Below are positions 1 to 8,071 of a stretch of 12,421 nt of DNA, piece by piece. Location: positions 1 to 12,421 of the forward strand of contig NYYF01000057.1 of the NCBI GenBank assembly GCA_002686675.1. Direction: 5' to 3'. The notes under the pieces are model-generated. The model was not told the DNA's origin and did not search any database. It saw only the letters and a list, made by a program, of their open reading frames with translations. A program made the position numbers and the translations under genes. The DNA comes from Fidelibacterota bacterium (GTDB taxonomy: Bacteria > Marinisomatota > Marinisomatia > Marinisomatales > UBA8229). Positions within the stretch are counted from its first letter, which is position 1. Every line of letters begins with the position of its first letter.

Positions 1-44
1 AAATGCAGATAAAATTCAATAATTCAGCTAAAGTAACCAAGTAA
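1..44 (+). CDS. C-terminal end of an upstream gene (partial)
   Basis: Reading the frame whose codons begin at position 3 gives an open stretch (M Q I K F N N S A K V T K) ending in TAA at 42-44. The last A of that stop is the first base of the ATG of the next gene, giving a TAATG junction. The same stop/start arrangement recurs at 8071 and 9752 in this window, which is why I take it as the real tail of an upstream operon member rather than random open frame. Only about 13 residues are visible, so no function can be proposed. The call rests on junction style alone. Confidence 0.4.
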   Translation, partial: MQIKFNNSAKVTK

Positions 45-970
45 TGGAAGCCAGCGTAACCTTAAAGAAGGTAGGCAAACTATTCCGTGACAAAACAATC
101 TTGGCGGGTTTGACATTTGGTGTAGAGAAAGGCTCTATTGTTGCATTTGTTGGGGATAATGATGCCGGGAAATCCACATTGCTAAGAGTCTTGGCAGGGC
201 TTGAAAATCCAGAATATGGTTCGGTGTTTATCCATGGGATGGATATTGTAAAACGACGAAAAGACATTCGCCATATGATTGGTTATATTCCCTTGGAACC
301 GGATATGGATCCTTGGTTAACCCTAGAACAGAATATGCGTTTTAACGGATTGCTTTATGGGGTAGATAATTCCACCATTTCAAATCGAATAGCTGAATAT
401 TCGTCAAGACTTGATCTGTTCGATTTTTTACACCATCCGGCGAACAGTGTGTCTTATGGAAATCTTAAAAAATCCATGATTGTACGTGCCCTTGTGCATG
501 ATCCAACCATTTTAATCCTGGATGAACCTACAGCATTTATGGATGCTCAATCCAGCCGACAAACTTGGGATTTATTGAAAGGGCTTCGCAGAAAAAAAAC
601 TGTTATCTATGTAAGTCAAAAATTGTTAGAAATTGAGCAGGCACATGACCGGATACTTGTGCTTAACAAGGGCAAAGTTATCCTGGATGGAAGTCTAGAT
701 AAACTTCTTGAGAGTACTTTGGAATTTCATCAGTTCCAGATTGAATTTGAAGAATTGCCGGATGAACTTTATCAAAAACTGTCAGCAATTCCGAGGGTAG
801 TGACTCCAAGCAGGATGAATAATATTTTTTATTTTTATGGTCGATCAAGGAAAGTCTTTTTTCAAGTATTAAAAGAGGCAGGTGATACTCTTATGGAAGA
901 TCTTGATATTAAAAAGTTGGGCTTGAGAGATCTGATGGATTCAGAATTTGCGCGGAAAGGATTAGATTGA
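44..970 (+). CDS. ABC transporter ATP-binding protein with altered Q-loop and H-loop residues
   Basis: Nucleotide-binding subunit of an ABC-2-type exporter, cytoplasmic and membrane-associated through the permease encoded next. Visible in the 308 residues are Walker A (GDNDAGKST, 37-45), an S-x-G signature (VSYGN, 136-140), Walker B (ILILDEP, 156-162) and a D-loop ending in Asp167. A C-terminal extension (about 217-308) resembles the DUF4162-type tail of CcmA/NatA-like ATPases. Two usually conserved positions differ: the Q-loop Gln is Leu84 (YIPLEP) and the switch His is Gln192 (YVSQKL). Walker A Lys43 and Walker B Asp160/Glu161 are intact, so ATP binding is likely, but hydrolysis or coupling may be slowed. 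The substrate is unknown. No clear Shine-Dalgarno site precedes ATG 44; the overlap with the upstream stop suggests coupled translation. The family call is secure, the physiological role is not. Confidence 0.9.
   Translation: MEASVTLKKVGKLFRDKTILAGLTFGVEKGSIVAFVGDNDAGKSTLLRVLAGLENPEYGSVFIHGMDIVKRRKDIRHMIGYIPLEPDMDPWLTLEQNMRFNGLLYGVDNSTISNRIAEYSSRLDLFDFLHHPANSVSYGNLKKSMIVRALVHDPTILILDEPTAFMDAQSSRQTWDLLKGLRRKKTVIYVSQKLLEIEQAHDRILVLNKGKVILDGSLDKLLESTLEFHQFQIEFEELPDELYQKLSAIPRVVTPSRMNNIFYFYGRSRKVFFQVLKEAGDTLMEDLDIKKLGLRDLMDSEFARKGLD
956..961 (+). promoter_or_regulatory. Ribosome binding site deciding the TTG start of the ABC permease
   Basis: AAAGGA lies 5 nt before TTG 967. The TTG overlaps the ATPase stop codon (TTGA). 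This site and the 4-nt overlap together are the reason for accepting a non-ATG start for the permease gene. Confidence 0.6.
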
Positions 971-1716
971 TAATTCCATTTATAAGACGCCGCTGGTGGC
1001 TTACGCAACAACGTCTTTTTCCAACGTTAAGTTTTGCTATGCTTTTACCCATAATGTTACATCTTTTAATTATTGTTCCCATGGCAAGCCTTGTGGAAAG
1101 CCCTTTGAATAATGTTTCTTATGAAAAATGGGTGTATCCAGATTTGCTTGTTTTGATCGGAATCATTTCCTTGATTCCCGTTTTGTATCGTGATTTATTT
1201 GATTTTCGTATTCATAAAAAAGCAATTATGTACATGACATTAGCACCCATTTCTAAGCTTAAGTTGATTGTCGGCATTTTAGTTGGTGCAATTCTTGAGT
1301 CATTAATCTTTGTGATTATTGGACTATTAGTACTGTTTTTTGTAACCGGAATTATCCTCAATTGGAAAGATTATCTTATAATTTTTGGATTTACTATAAT
1401 CATTAATACTCTTGTTGGAAGTTTCATCACAACACTTGCCCTCTTGACTGCGCGGGTGTTCTCGTTTATTTTTATTTTAATGATTTTTTTCTGTTATGTC
1501 CTATTCGGATCCGGGATGATTGTTCCAGTGGATTTTTTTCCAGATCAATTAGGGGTGTTGATACAATACCTGCCGTTAAATGTAATGATTCATGAGCTTC
1601 AGCTGGTGATTTTTATGGGTATTTTTCATTGGATACCCCTGTCTATTCTGGTTTTTATTATTTTTCCATGGACATATATCAATAGTGAAATCTTTCGCAG
1701 GAAATTAAATCAGTGA
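967..1716 (+). CDS. ABC-2-type transporter permease
   Basis: Membrane subunit of the exporter whose ATPase is encoded immediately upstream. The 249 residues are very hydrophobic, with about six membrane segments (roughly 20-42, 58-76, 100-128, 137-160, 164-186, 217-237) and a basic N-terminus (RRRWW) that should face the cytoplasm. The stretch PVDFFPDQLGVLIQYLPLN (187-205), between the last two helices, resembles the amphipathic loop before the final helix in ABC-2 permeases. The start is TTG, chosen because it overlaps the ATPase stop (TTGA) and has AAAGGA 5 nt upstream; starting at a later ATG would cut into the first helix. The substrate cannot be read from the sequence. One ATPase plus one permease implies a homodimeric transporter, which is inference. 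Confidence 0.85.
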   Translation: MIIPFIRRRWWLTQQRLFPTLSFAMLLPIMLHLLIIVPMASLVESPLNNVSYEKWVYPDLLVLIGIISLIPVLYRDLFDFRIHKKAIMYMTLAPISKLKLIVGILVGAILESLIFVIIGLLVLFFVTGIILNWKDYLIIFGFTIIINTLVGSFITTLALLTARVFSFIFILMIFFCYVLFGSGMIVPVDFFPDQLGVLIQYLPLNVMIHELQLVIFMGIFHWIPLSILVFIIFPWTYINSEIFRRKLNQ

Positions 1717-2174
1717 TTGCGTATTTGTCTGGCGGAATGGAACATGCAGTCAACGAAGGAGAAGACTGGCGGAATAAAATGACAGAATGGCTACAGAAAA
1801 ATCTGGGACATTCAGTGATTGATCCGGTAAAAAATTCCCGTCAGCTTGTGGATGAAACACAGTCTCATGATTACAGGTTATGGAAGAATTCCGATCAGAA
1901 GAAATACAAAGCATTTGTCCGGCAATTGATTCGACAGGATTTAGATGGAGTTATCAATAAAACGGATTACGTCATTTGCCTTTGGGATGAGGGTGTTGTT
2001 AAAGGAGGGGGAACGCATGGAGAGGTAACCATCGCTTATCATTTCAATATCCCTGTTTATTTGGTAAACACACTTCCATTTGATGAGTTAAGCGGATGGA
2101 TATTTTCATGCTGTACAGAAGTATTTCCTGATTTCACAAACTTGAAAAAAAGAGTGTTGGAGCTCTATGGATAG
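1713..2174 (+). CDS. Nucleoside 2-deoxyribosyltransferase-like protein
   Basis: A 153-residue protein of the small Rossmann-like nucleoside 2-deoxyribosyltransferase superfamily. Members cleave or exchange N-glycosidic bonds of nucleosides or nucleotides in the cytoplasm. Family marks are the N-terminal strand with Gly-Gly (IAYLSGGME, 2-10), the RQDLDGVINKTDYVI segment (74-88), and GGGTHGE (98-104), where Glu104 sits at the usual catalytic glutamate position before a helix and the strand IPVYLV (113-118). The start is GTG 1713, overlapping the permease stop (GTGA); an AGGA about 10 nt upstream gives modest support. The sequence does not show whether it is a true transferase, a nucleotide hydrolase (DNPH1-like) or a non-enzymatic relative. 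Co-translation with an ABC exporter and proximity to alr give no clear pathway link. Confidence 0.7.
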   Translation: MIAYLSGGMEHAVNEGEDWRNKMTEWLQKNLGHSVIDPVKNSRQLVDETQSHDYRLWKNSDQKKYKAFVRQLIRQDLDGVINKTDYVICLWDEGVVKGGGTHGEVTIAYHFNIPVYLVNTLPFDELSGWIFSCCTEVFPDFTNLKKRVLELYG

Positions 2175-2206
2175 GTTTTGATTAGAAAGTTTTATTATTA
2201 CAATCA

Positions 2207-3334
2207 ATGGTTCACAGCATAAATATGATAGGTCCGAAAGCAATAATCCACCTTGATAATCTCATACATAATTATCAACTGATAAAGGAGAAGGTCCAAA
2301 ATAAGAGGGTCATGGCTGTGGTGAAAGCGAATGCTTATGGCCATGGAGCAGTTCCCGTAGCGAAAGCTCTTGAATCAGTTGGTGTGGATTGGTTTGGTGT
2401 TTTTACTCCTGAAGAAGGAATAGCATTACGGCAAGGTGGGGTGCCTGGAAATATTTTAGTTTTCTGCCGGTTCAATCGTCAATTTCTTCCGAAAGCAATG
2501 GAATGGAATTTGACATTGAATATCACAAGCGAAGATGATTTAATGGATTTGAAAGAATTCCACGCTGCTACGGGATCAAGTCCTGCTGTTCATGTAAAAA
2601 TAGATACTGGCATGACACGCTTAGGACTGCCTGTTGAAACCGCTTCTTCCTTTTTTAAATTACTGAAAGAGACTCAAGGTGTTCAGTGTGAAGGAATCTA
2701 TTCCCATTTTGCCACTGCTGATGAAGGAGACCCAGAATATGCAAAATACCAGTTGAAACAGTTTGAAGGGATTTTAAAAATTGCAGAGAAGATGGGTCTT
2801 ACATTTGAACATGTACATTTATCCAACAGCGGTTCAGTTTTAAACCTGCCGGAATCCTCTTTTACACTGGTGCGGGTTGGACTGCTTTTATATGGAGCCT
2901 TTCCATCGGATGAAGTTCCGAAAGATCTTCCTCTTGAACCTGTTATGGAATTTTCAGCTCCAGTAGTGAACCTCAGAAAAGTAAAAGCAGGTACATTGGT
3001 GAGCTATGGGGGAGTTTGGTCTGCACCGCACGATACGGCCATAGGAGTTATCCAGGTCGGATTCGCTGACGGACTTCCACGCTCGTGGTACGAAGAGGGA
3101 TGTATTAGTTTAAAAGGGGAGCGTTATAAAATTGCTGGTAGAGTGTGTATGGATCAGTTCACTGTGGATTTTTTTAATGCAAATGTGAAGGCAGGTGATG
3201 AAGTATTGTTGTTTGGAAAAAATAAAACGGATTCAATATTGATAGAGGAAATTTCTGAGAGCATTGGTTCCACACCATATGTGTTATTTACTGCCATTGG
3301 TGGTCGAACCAAGCGTATTTTTAAAGGATTGTAG
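2207..3334 (+). CDS. alr: Alanine racemase
   Basis: PLP-dependent racemase that interconverts L- and D-alanine, supplying D-Ala for peptidoglycan. At 375 residues it is of normal length. The PLP lysine is Lys40 in VVKANAYGHG (38-47). The opposite-face catalytic tyrosine is Tyr267 in VSYGG. Other marks are KIDTGMTRLG (131-140, with Lys131 and Arg138), the phosphate-binding NSGS (207-210), Arg223 in RVGLLLYG (223-230), and CMD (314-316) near the substrate pocket. The C-terminal beta domain is complete. ATG 2207 has no good Shine-Dalgarno site. ATG 2225 (starting MIGPKAIIHLDN) is an equally plausible start and matches the usual short lead before the first strand. It lies 32 nt after the previous gene, so it is probably the last gene of the left operon. 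Confidence 0.95.
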   Translation: MVHSINMIGPKAIIHLDNLIHNYQLIKEKVQNKRVMAVVKANAYGHGAVPVAKALESVGVDWFGVFTPEEGIALRQGGVPGNILVFCRFNRQFLPKAMEWNLTLNITSEDDLMDLKEFHAATGSSPAVHVKIDTGMTRLGLPVETASSFFKLLKETQGVQCEGIYSHFATADEGDPEYAKYQLKQFEGILKIAEKMGLTFEHVHLSNSGSVLNLPESSFTLVRVGLLLYGAFPSDEVPKDLPLEPVMEFSAPVVNLRKVKAGTLVSYGGVWSAPHDTAIGVIQVGFADGLPRSWYEEGCISLKGERYKIAGRVCMDQFTVDFFNANVKAGDEVLLFGKNKTDSILIEEISESIGSTPYVLFTAIGGRTKRIFKGL

Positions 3335-3509
3335 ATTTTTCATTTAATTTCCTATTGCCCAAGAGGTTAAGGTTATTTCAAAGTTATTTACAATTTTTAG
3401 CAACCGGCTTGTTTAAATTGTTTATGATTCGAAAGAAGTTATTTACTGGAAAATTCATCATTTAATAGTAAATTGCGGTTCTATCTTAGAAAGGAGTCTG
3501 TCTAAAAAT
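3335..3509 (+). promoter_or_regulatory. Intergenic leader of the main operon, promoter not resolved
   Basis: This 175-nt AT-rich gap is the largest in the window and the only obvious place for the main operon's promoter. TATGAT (3423-3428) is a near-consensus -10 hexamer, but no convincing -35 lies 16-18 nt before it. TTTACA (3387-3392) is too far away. An inverted repeat sits at 3390-3421. AAGGAG (3491-3496) is the ribosome binding site for ATG 3510, at an unusually long spacing of 13 nt. No small ORF or RNA gene is supported here. Confidence 0.4.
3390..3421. repeat. Imperfect inverted repeat in the alr to DUF5916 gap
   Basis: ACAATTT at the left pairs with AAATTGT at the right. An inner AGCAA/TTGTT stem (one G-U pair) closes on a CCGGC loop, with one mismatch and one bulge between the stems. 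There is no run of T after the right arm, so it is not a standard intrinsic terminator. It could be a weak terminator for the alr operon, a leader RNA structure or an operator. Confidence 0.35.
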
Positions 3510-6002
3510 ATGAATAAATTATCAACCATTTTATGTTTTCTTCTATCCCTAGTTTTAGTATCAGGAGAACCGCAGGAGGAAGTTGAATCTTCAACTCAAT
3601 CAGAAGAATCATTAGTCCAGAGTAATAAATCCGTGAAGGCAAGCAAAACAGATGAACCGGTGTATATTGATGGTAATTTGACTGAGAATATTTGGTATCA
3701 GGCTGAACAAAAATTTGATTTTACTCAATATCAGCCCCAAAACGGTGAAAAACCAAATGAGAACACACTGTTTATTGTATTCTATGATGAAAACAATTTG
3801 TACATTGGTGTCTATGCCATGGAAAAGGAACCATCCACAGTTATGGGCAAACTGAGGAGAAGGGATGACATGGCCCTTTCAGATTATATCTGGGTATATA
3901 TTGATACGGAAAACCGCGGGAGATCCGGCTATAAATTCGGAGTTAATCCCAGCGGGGTTAGGTACGATGGGTATATTTCCAATGATGACGAGGTTGATTA
4001 TAGTTGGGATGGAGTGTGGGATGCAAAAGTATTGCGTGATTTTGGTGATCAATCCAATGAGCCTGTTCAGCGTCGTGTCGGTTGGACAGCTGAATTTCGA
4101 ATTCCCTTCTCCACCCTGCAGTATGATAAGAATAAGACTGAAGAATGGGGCTTCAATATAACCCGTTTTAAAGGATCAACTTTTGAGCAAATGTGGTGGA
4201 AAAGCAAAGAAGTGACTGAACCGGGTCTTGTTTCTCACTTTGGTAAAATCACAGGAATATCCAACATTAAATCCGCTGGAAAATTTGAATTTTTACCAGG
4301 ATCTGTTATTACTGCAAGCAGTGATGATTTCGAATCTGAATCTGCATTAATTGGATCTAACAGACTGCACTATAACATCAGCAGTGATTTCAAATACGAT
4401 ATTACCACCAACACTCGTTTGGAGGCATCCATCAATCCTGACTTTGGTCAGGCAGAATTGGATCCATCAGAAAACAATTTATCTGCCTTCGAATCCTATT
4501 TTCCTGAGAAACGAACATTTTTTGTCAATGGATCAGACATATTTTCCACACCGTTCTCATTATTTTATTCAAGGAGGATTGGGCGAAGTACTGATAGTGG
4601 GTTTTTCGTACCGGTTAATATCGCTGGCAAGCTGACAGGCAAAACAGGGAATACAGCTTTTGGTATGATTACTGCTTTAACAGGTATGAAAGGCGATTAT
4701 GGGCAGAGTATGCATCTTGTTGGCAGAGTTAACCAAACAATAAACAAGGGTAAAACTAAATTGGGGATTTTATTTACTCATTTAAATGGAAAGCAATCCT
4801 ATGATTTTGACTATGATGGATACTATGATATTGTTGATAGCCTAAAAACACCTCTCACACTTGGCTTTGATTGGGGACATCAGTTTTTTAATAATCAATT
4901 TTTGTTCAGTGGGCAGTATGCCCAGTCAAAAATTGACAACCTCTCGGGGCAAGGAATTATGCTTCATTTTGCTAAGATTGGCGGTAGACACTGGAATTTC
5001 AGCATGGACATTGATATGCGTGATAAAAACTTTGAAATTAATGACCTTGGATTCCTCGATCGAAATAATATCAATTCATATTACATAAATCAATCATATT
5101 TTACAACCGATCCGATCTGGAAATTTCAAGAAACCAGTACAACTCTGAGCACGTGGTATCAGGAAACTCCTGAAGAAATTATTTCGAAAGAAAAACTTGC
5201 CTTATCATCAGGTTTGAGTATCGGAACAAGCATTACCCTTCTGAATCAATGGAGTTTCGGCTTGAATTTTTCAAAGAAACTGCCTGGATATGACGATGTG
5301 GATACCCGGCGATTGGGGAACTTTGGTTCGGTCATAGAAGATCCCGGTACCATATCCCTTTCTTCATGGATTGCTCCCAAACCCGGGAAAAAAGTAAGCC
5401 AGCAACTTAGTGTGTTTGGAGGCAAGGATGATTACGCTTCTAAATGGTATGGTTTGTCCTATAGTTTGGAACTGGCACCGAAAGAACACTTTTCTATATC
5501 AATATCGCCAAGTTATTCATGGAATTTTGATGAATCATTTTGGATATATACTTGGGACGATTTTACTCCAATGGATACCTCGTTATATGGCAGTTTAACG
5601 AACCAAACAGTTTCAATTGGTATAAGAGGAAATTATTCCTTTACTCCAGATATGAGTCTCCAGTTATATGCTGAACCTTTTCTTTCTTTAGGGGATATTG
5701 ATGATAATTATACCTTTTTTTACAATCCAAAATCTTACACATTTCATTCTGATGAATCAGGAATTCCTTGGGATCAATATTTATCTAGGGCTTCTGATTT
5801 TAACATCAAGAACTTAAATTGGCAATCTGTTTTTCGCTGGGAATATCGCCCTGGAAGCGTCTTATTTTTTGTGTGGTCCTTTTCAAGTGCTGACTCTCAG
5901 GAGTTGTTAGATTTAGATATTCCAAAGTCATTTAAAAAATTATTTGACCAAGTTGCAACGCATCAATTTCTTATAAAATATAATTACTGGATGAAACTGT
6001 AG
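3510..6002 (+). CDS. DUF5916 outer-membrane protein with CBM9-like N-terminal domain
   Basis: An 830-residue exported protein. Residues 1-19 form a signal peptide (hydrophobic 5-17, probable cleavage after VSG), followed by a Glu/Gln/Ser-rich linker (20-46). Residues about 48-245 match the carbohydrate-binding family 9-like fold often fused to this family (VYIDGNLTENIW at the start, then LYIGVYAME). The family hallmark is at 309-345: INPDFGQAELDPS, then LSAFESYFPEKRTFF and GSDIF. The rest alternates short aromatic-rich strands, as expected of a beta-barrel in the outer membrane, and ends in LIKYNYWMKL, like other members. The biochemical role of DUF5916 proteins is not established; older database labels of hydrolase or TonB-linked receptor should not be trusted. 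The stop TAG overlaps the GTG start of the pseudokinase gene, so the two are co-translated. AAGGAG is 13 nt before ATG 3510. Confidence 0.88.
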   Translation: MNKLSTILCFLLSLVLVSGEPQEEVESSTQSEESLVQSNKSVKASKTDEPVYIDGNLTENIWYQAEQKFDFTQYQPQNGEKPNENTLFIVFYDENNLYIGVYAMEKEPSTVMGKLRRRDDMALSDYIWVYIDTENRGRSGYKFGVNPSGVRYDGYISNDDEVDYSWDGVWDAKVLRDFGDQSNEPVQRRVGWTAEFRIPFSTLQYDKNKTEEWGFNITRFKGSTFEQMWWKSKEVTEPGLVSHFGKITGISNIKSAGKFEFLPGSVITASSDDFESESALIGSNRLHYNISSDFKYDITTNTRLEASINPDFGQAELDPSENNLSAFESYFPEKRTFFVNGSDIFSTPFSLFYSRRIGRSTDSGFFVPVNIAGKLTGKTGNTAFGMITALTGMKGDYGQSMHLVGRVNQTINKGKTKLGILFTHLNGKQSYDFDYDGYYDIVDSLKTPLTLGFDWGHQFFNNQFLFSGQYAQSKIDNLSGQGIMLHFAKIGGRHWNFSMDIDMRDKNFEINDLGFLDRNNINSYYINQSYFTTDPIWKFQETSTTLSTWYQETPEEIISKEKLALSSGLSIGTSITLLNQWSFGLNFSKKLPGYDDVDTRRLGNFGSVIEDPGTISLSSWIAPKPGKKVSQQLSVFGGKDDYASKWYGLSYSLELAPKEHFSISISPSYSWNFDESFWIYTWDDFTPMDTSLYGSLTNQTVSIGIRGNYSFTPDMSLQLYAEPFLSLGDIDDNYTFFYNPKSYTFHSDESGIPWDQYLSRASDFNIKNLNWQSVFRWEYRPGSVLFFVWSFSSADSQELLDLDIPKSFKKLFDQVATHQFLIKYNYWMKL

Positions 6003-8071
6003 TGTCTGAAGAGAAAAATACAAAAAAACGCTGGGAAACCGGCGATAAGGTATTTCATTATAAAATAATGCAATACCTGGCAAGCGAACCTATGGGTGAA
6101 ATTTATCTTGCGAAAGATACACAATTGGATCGGATGGTGGCAGTGAAACGGTTTGCGTTCAATGCAGATATGGAAATGTCCGATGATGCAGAGAATCGGT
6201 TGAAAAATAAATTTTTGGAGGACGTAAAGAGGTTTTCTAAATGGGATCATCCAAACCTGTCTCAAATTTATTTCTTTGATTTAGATGATGACAATATTCC
6301 TTTTTATACCATGGAAGCAATCCCGGATTCACTTGGGAAACACATTGGTCTTGTGAAAGATGCGGAGGGAGACCAGCTTGAATCAGAAACAAAAAGGTTT
6401 GACTATCAGGAGGCAGTAAAACTTATTCAGGATGTGTGTAAAGGTCTCCAGGTAGCTCATGACGCAGGAGTAGGGCACTATCGTATTTCACCAAATAATA
6501 TAATGATAACTTCGGAAGGTGTACCGAAACTGGTAAGTTTTGGATTGGAATCAGGAATGCGTCCTGAGGAATCCTCCAAGTTACAGCAAAGGTTTTCAAG
6601 TATTTATTCTGCCCCTGAACAATTGATGGGCAAGAGTGATAAAATTAGCCTGAAGACTGATCTATACACGTTGGGCCTTATTCTGTATGAGTTGATGAGC
6701 GGTAATATTCCAAAGGGTGTGATCGAACCCGTATCCAAAATTGATCCAAAAATACCGAAACAAATGGATGAATTCTTTGAATCTGTTTTGGCTGAAAATC
6801 CTGATGACCGGATTGAGAATGTGGAAGAGATGATCAATCAGCTGGAGGATATATATAAAGGGATCAAACCAAGCAAAGCTGCTCCAACAAAAATGTTAGT
6901 TATAGGTGCAGTGGCAACAGTATTGGTAATCGGATTAGGTTATGGTCTGATGCAGGTATTCAGCCCAAAATTAAAGCCAGCGGAAGTTGATGTTCATTTT
7001 ACCCCACAAATTCCTTCCTCTATTTATGAAAATCTGGAACCGCTTGGAAAATTTATTCTCTGGTTTGATATAAAAAACGATAATAAAAAAGGTGTTTCCA
7101 TAGATATCAGTGCCAATTTTCGGGATTCAAACGGTATTAGAAAAAAGATTGAATTGCCTGCAAAAACAGATACAACTATCGGGATTAATCCACCCCTTAA
7201 TATAAAAGAGAAACGGGGAGAGTTTGCCACTGACAGAAATATTTATGTTGAATGGCTTGTGAAACAAATGATTTATTCTGATGAAGGACAATTGGAGAAA
7301 GAGCGATCGATTTCTGAAAATTCAGAAATGATCACAATGCTGGCTCTTGGTACAATCGATTGGAATATGACAGAAATGTATAATACTGATAAAGAAGAAG
7401 GTAGTCCATTTGCCCTTGTTTCCTCTTGGATTAATCCTAATGATCCAAAAGTGAAGGAAGTTATATCTACTGCGAAAAAAGAACCTGGAGCAGCGCTTGT
7501 GGGATACCAGGAAGAACTCTTTATTGAAAAAACAGGTATGGACGATTTTGATATTGATGAAATAACCCGTCACCAGGTAGAAACATTATACAATGTTTTA
7601 AATGACAAGTATGAGATTACCTACGATGGTGGGGGAGTGGGCCAGAGTATCAATCTTCCATATGAGACTATTCGTGATCACAGTGCCAATTGTATTGAGC
7701 TATCAGTCTTGATGTCCAGCTTGTTGATAGAGATTGGTATTCAGCCGATCATTGTGATTGTGCCCAATCATGCTTTTGTTGGATGGCGTATTTGGGAGGA
7801 TGAGGATGAATATAATTTTGTTCAGACAACAATGATGGGAGATGAGAATAAAACATTTAAAGATGCGTATAAAGATGCTGAAAAGATGGCTCATTCTAAT
7901 GGTCTCAGTGATCTGGTTTACGGAGATCTGGATGTAAATGCCTTTGGGAAAAGAGGGATCTTTAATAAATCAAACAGTGTAAAAGTATTAAATATCAATT
8001 TATTGCGTGAATATAAAGATTCAAAAGGAAGGAAAATTTATACTGCAACTCCAGTAACCTCGGAGCGTTAA
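6002..8071 (+). CDS. Membrane pseudokinase fused to a periplasmic transglutaminase-like domain
   Basis: A 689-residue protein. Residues 15-285 have the bacterial Ser/Thr kinase (Pkn2) fold: VAVK with Lys49, probable helix-C Glu73, HPN (83-85), YSAPEQL (202-208), and Asp220 in DLYTLGLILYELMSG. The catalytic elements are lost: the glycine loop GxGGMG reads ASEPMG (27-32), HRDxKP reads HYRISP (159-164, Asp to Arg and Lys to Ser), and DFG reads SFG (179-181). A single membrane helix follows (about 298-319). The remainder, probably periplasmic, has a beta-rich region (330-440) and a transglutaminase-like domain: Cys564 in SANCIELSVL, His590 in VPNHAFVGW, and VQTT (607-610) where the third active-site residue is expected. 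GTG 6002 overlaps the previous stop and is needed for the full kinase N-lobe. The gene is coupled to the sigma factor gene through TAATG. I infer a signalling scaffold rather than an active kinase. Confidence 0.85.
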   Translation: MSEEKNTKKRWETGDKVFHYKIMQYLASEPMGEIYLAKDTQLDRMVAVKRFAFNADMEMSDDAENRLKNKFLEDVKRFSKWDHPNLSQIYFFDLDDDNIPFYTMEAIPDSLGKHIGLVKDAEGDQLESETKRFDYQEAVKLIQDVCKGLQVAHDAGVGHYRISPNNIMITSEGVPKLVSFGLESGMRPEESSKLQQRFSSIYSAPEQLMGKSDKISLKTDLYTLGLILYELMSGNIPKGVIEPVSKIDPKIPKQMDEFFESVLAENPDDRIENVEEMINQLEDIYKGIKPSKAAPTKMLVIGAVATVLVIGLGYGLMQVFSPKLKPAEVDVHFTPQIPSSIYENLEPLGKFILWFDIKNDNKKGVSIDISANFRDSNGIRKKIELPAKTDTTIGINPPLNIKEKRGEFATDRNIYVEWLVKQMIYSDEGQLEKERSISENSEMITMLALGTIDWNMTEMYNTDKEEGSPFALVSSWINPNDPKVKEVISTAKKEPGAALVGYQEELFIEKTGMDDFDIDEITRHQVETLYNVLNDKYEITYDGGGVGQSINLPYETIRDHSANCIELSVLMSSLLIEIGIQPIIVIVPNHAFVGWRIWEDEDEYNFVQTTMMGDENKTFKDAYKDAEKMAHSNGLSDLVYGDLDVNAFGKRGIFNKSNSVKVLNINLLREYKDSKGRKIYTATPVTSER

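Noticed and set aside
3178..3204. Third ATGCAAAT copy as another promoter motif
   Set aside because: It lies inside the alr coding sequence and has no CTCT at the 23-nt distance shared by the two intergenic copies.
3335..3389. Intrinsic terminator directly after alr
   Set aside because: The T-rich stretch after the stop is not preceded by a GC-rich hairpin.
6002..6860. Active Ser/Thr protein kinase
   Set aside because: The fold is clear, but the HRD Asp (Arg161), catalytic-loop Lys (Ser163) and DFG Asp (Ser179) are all missing.
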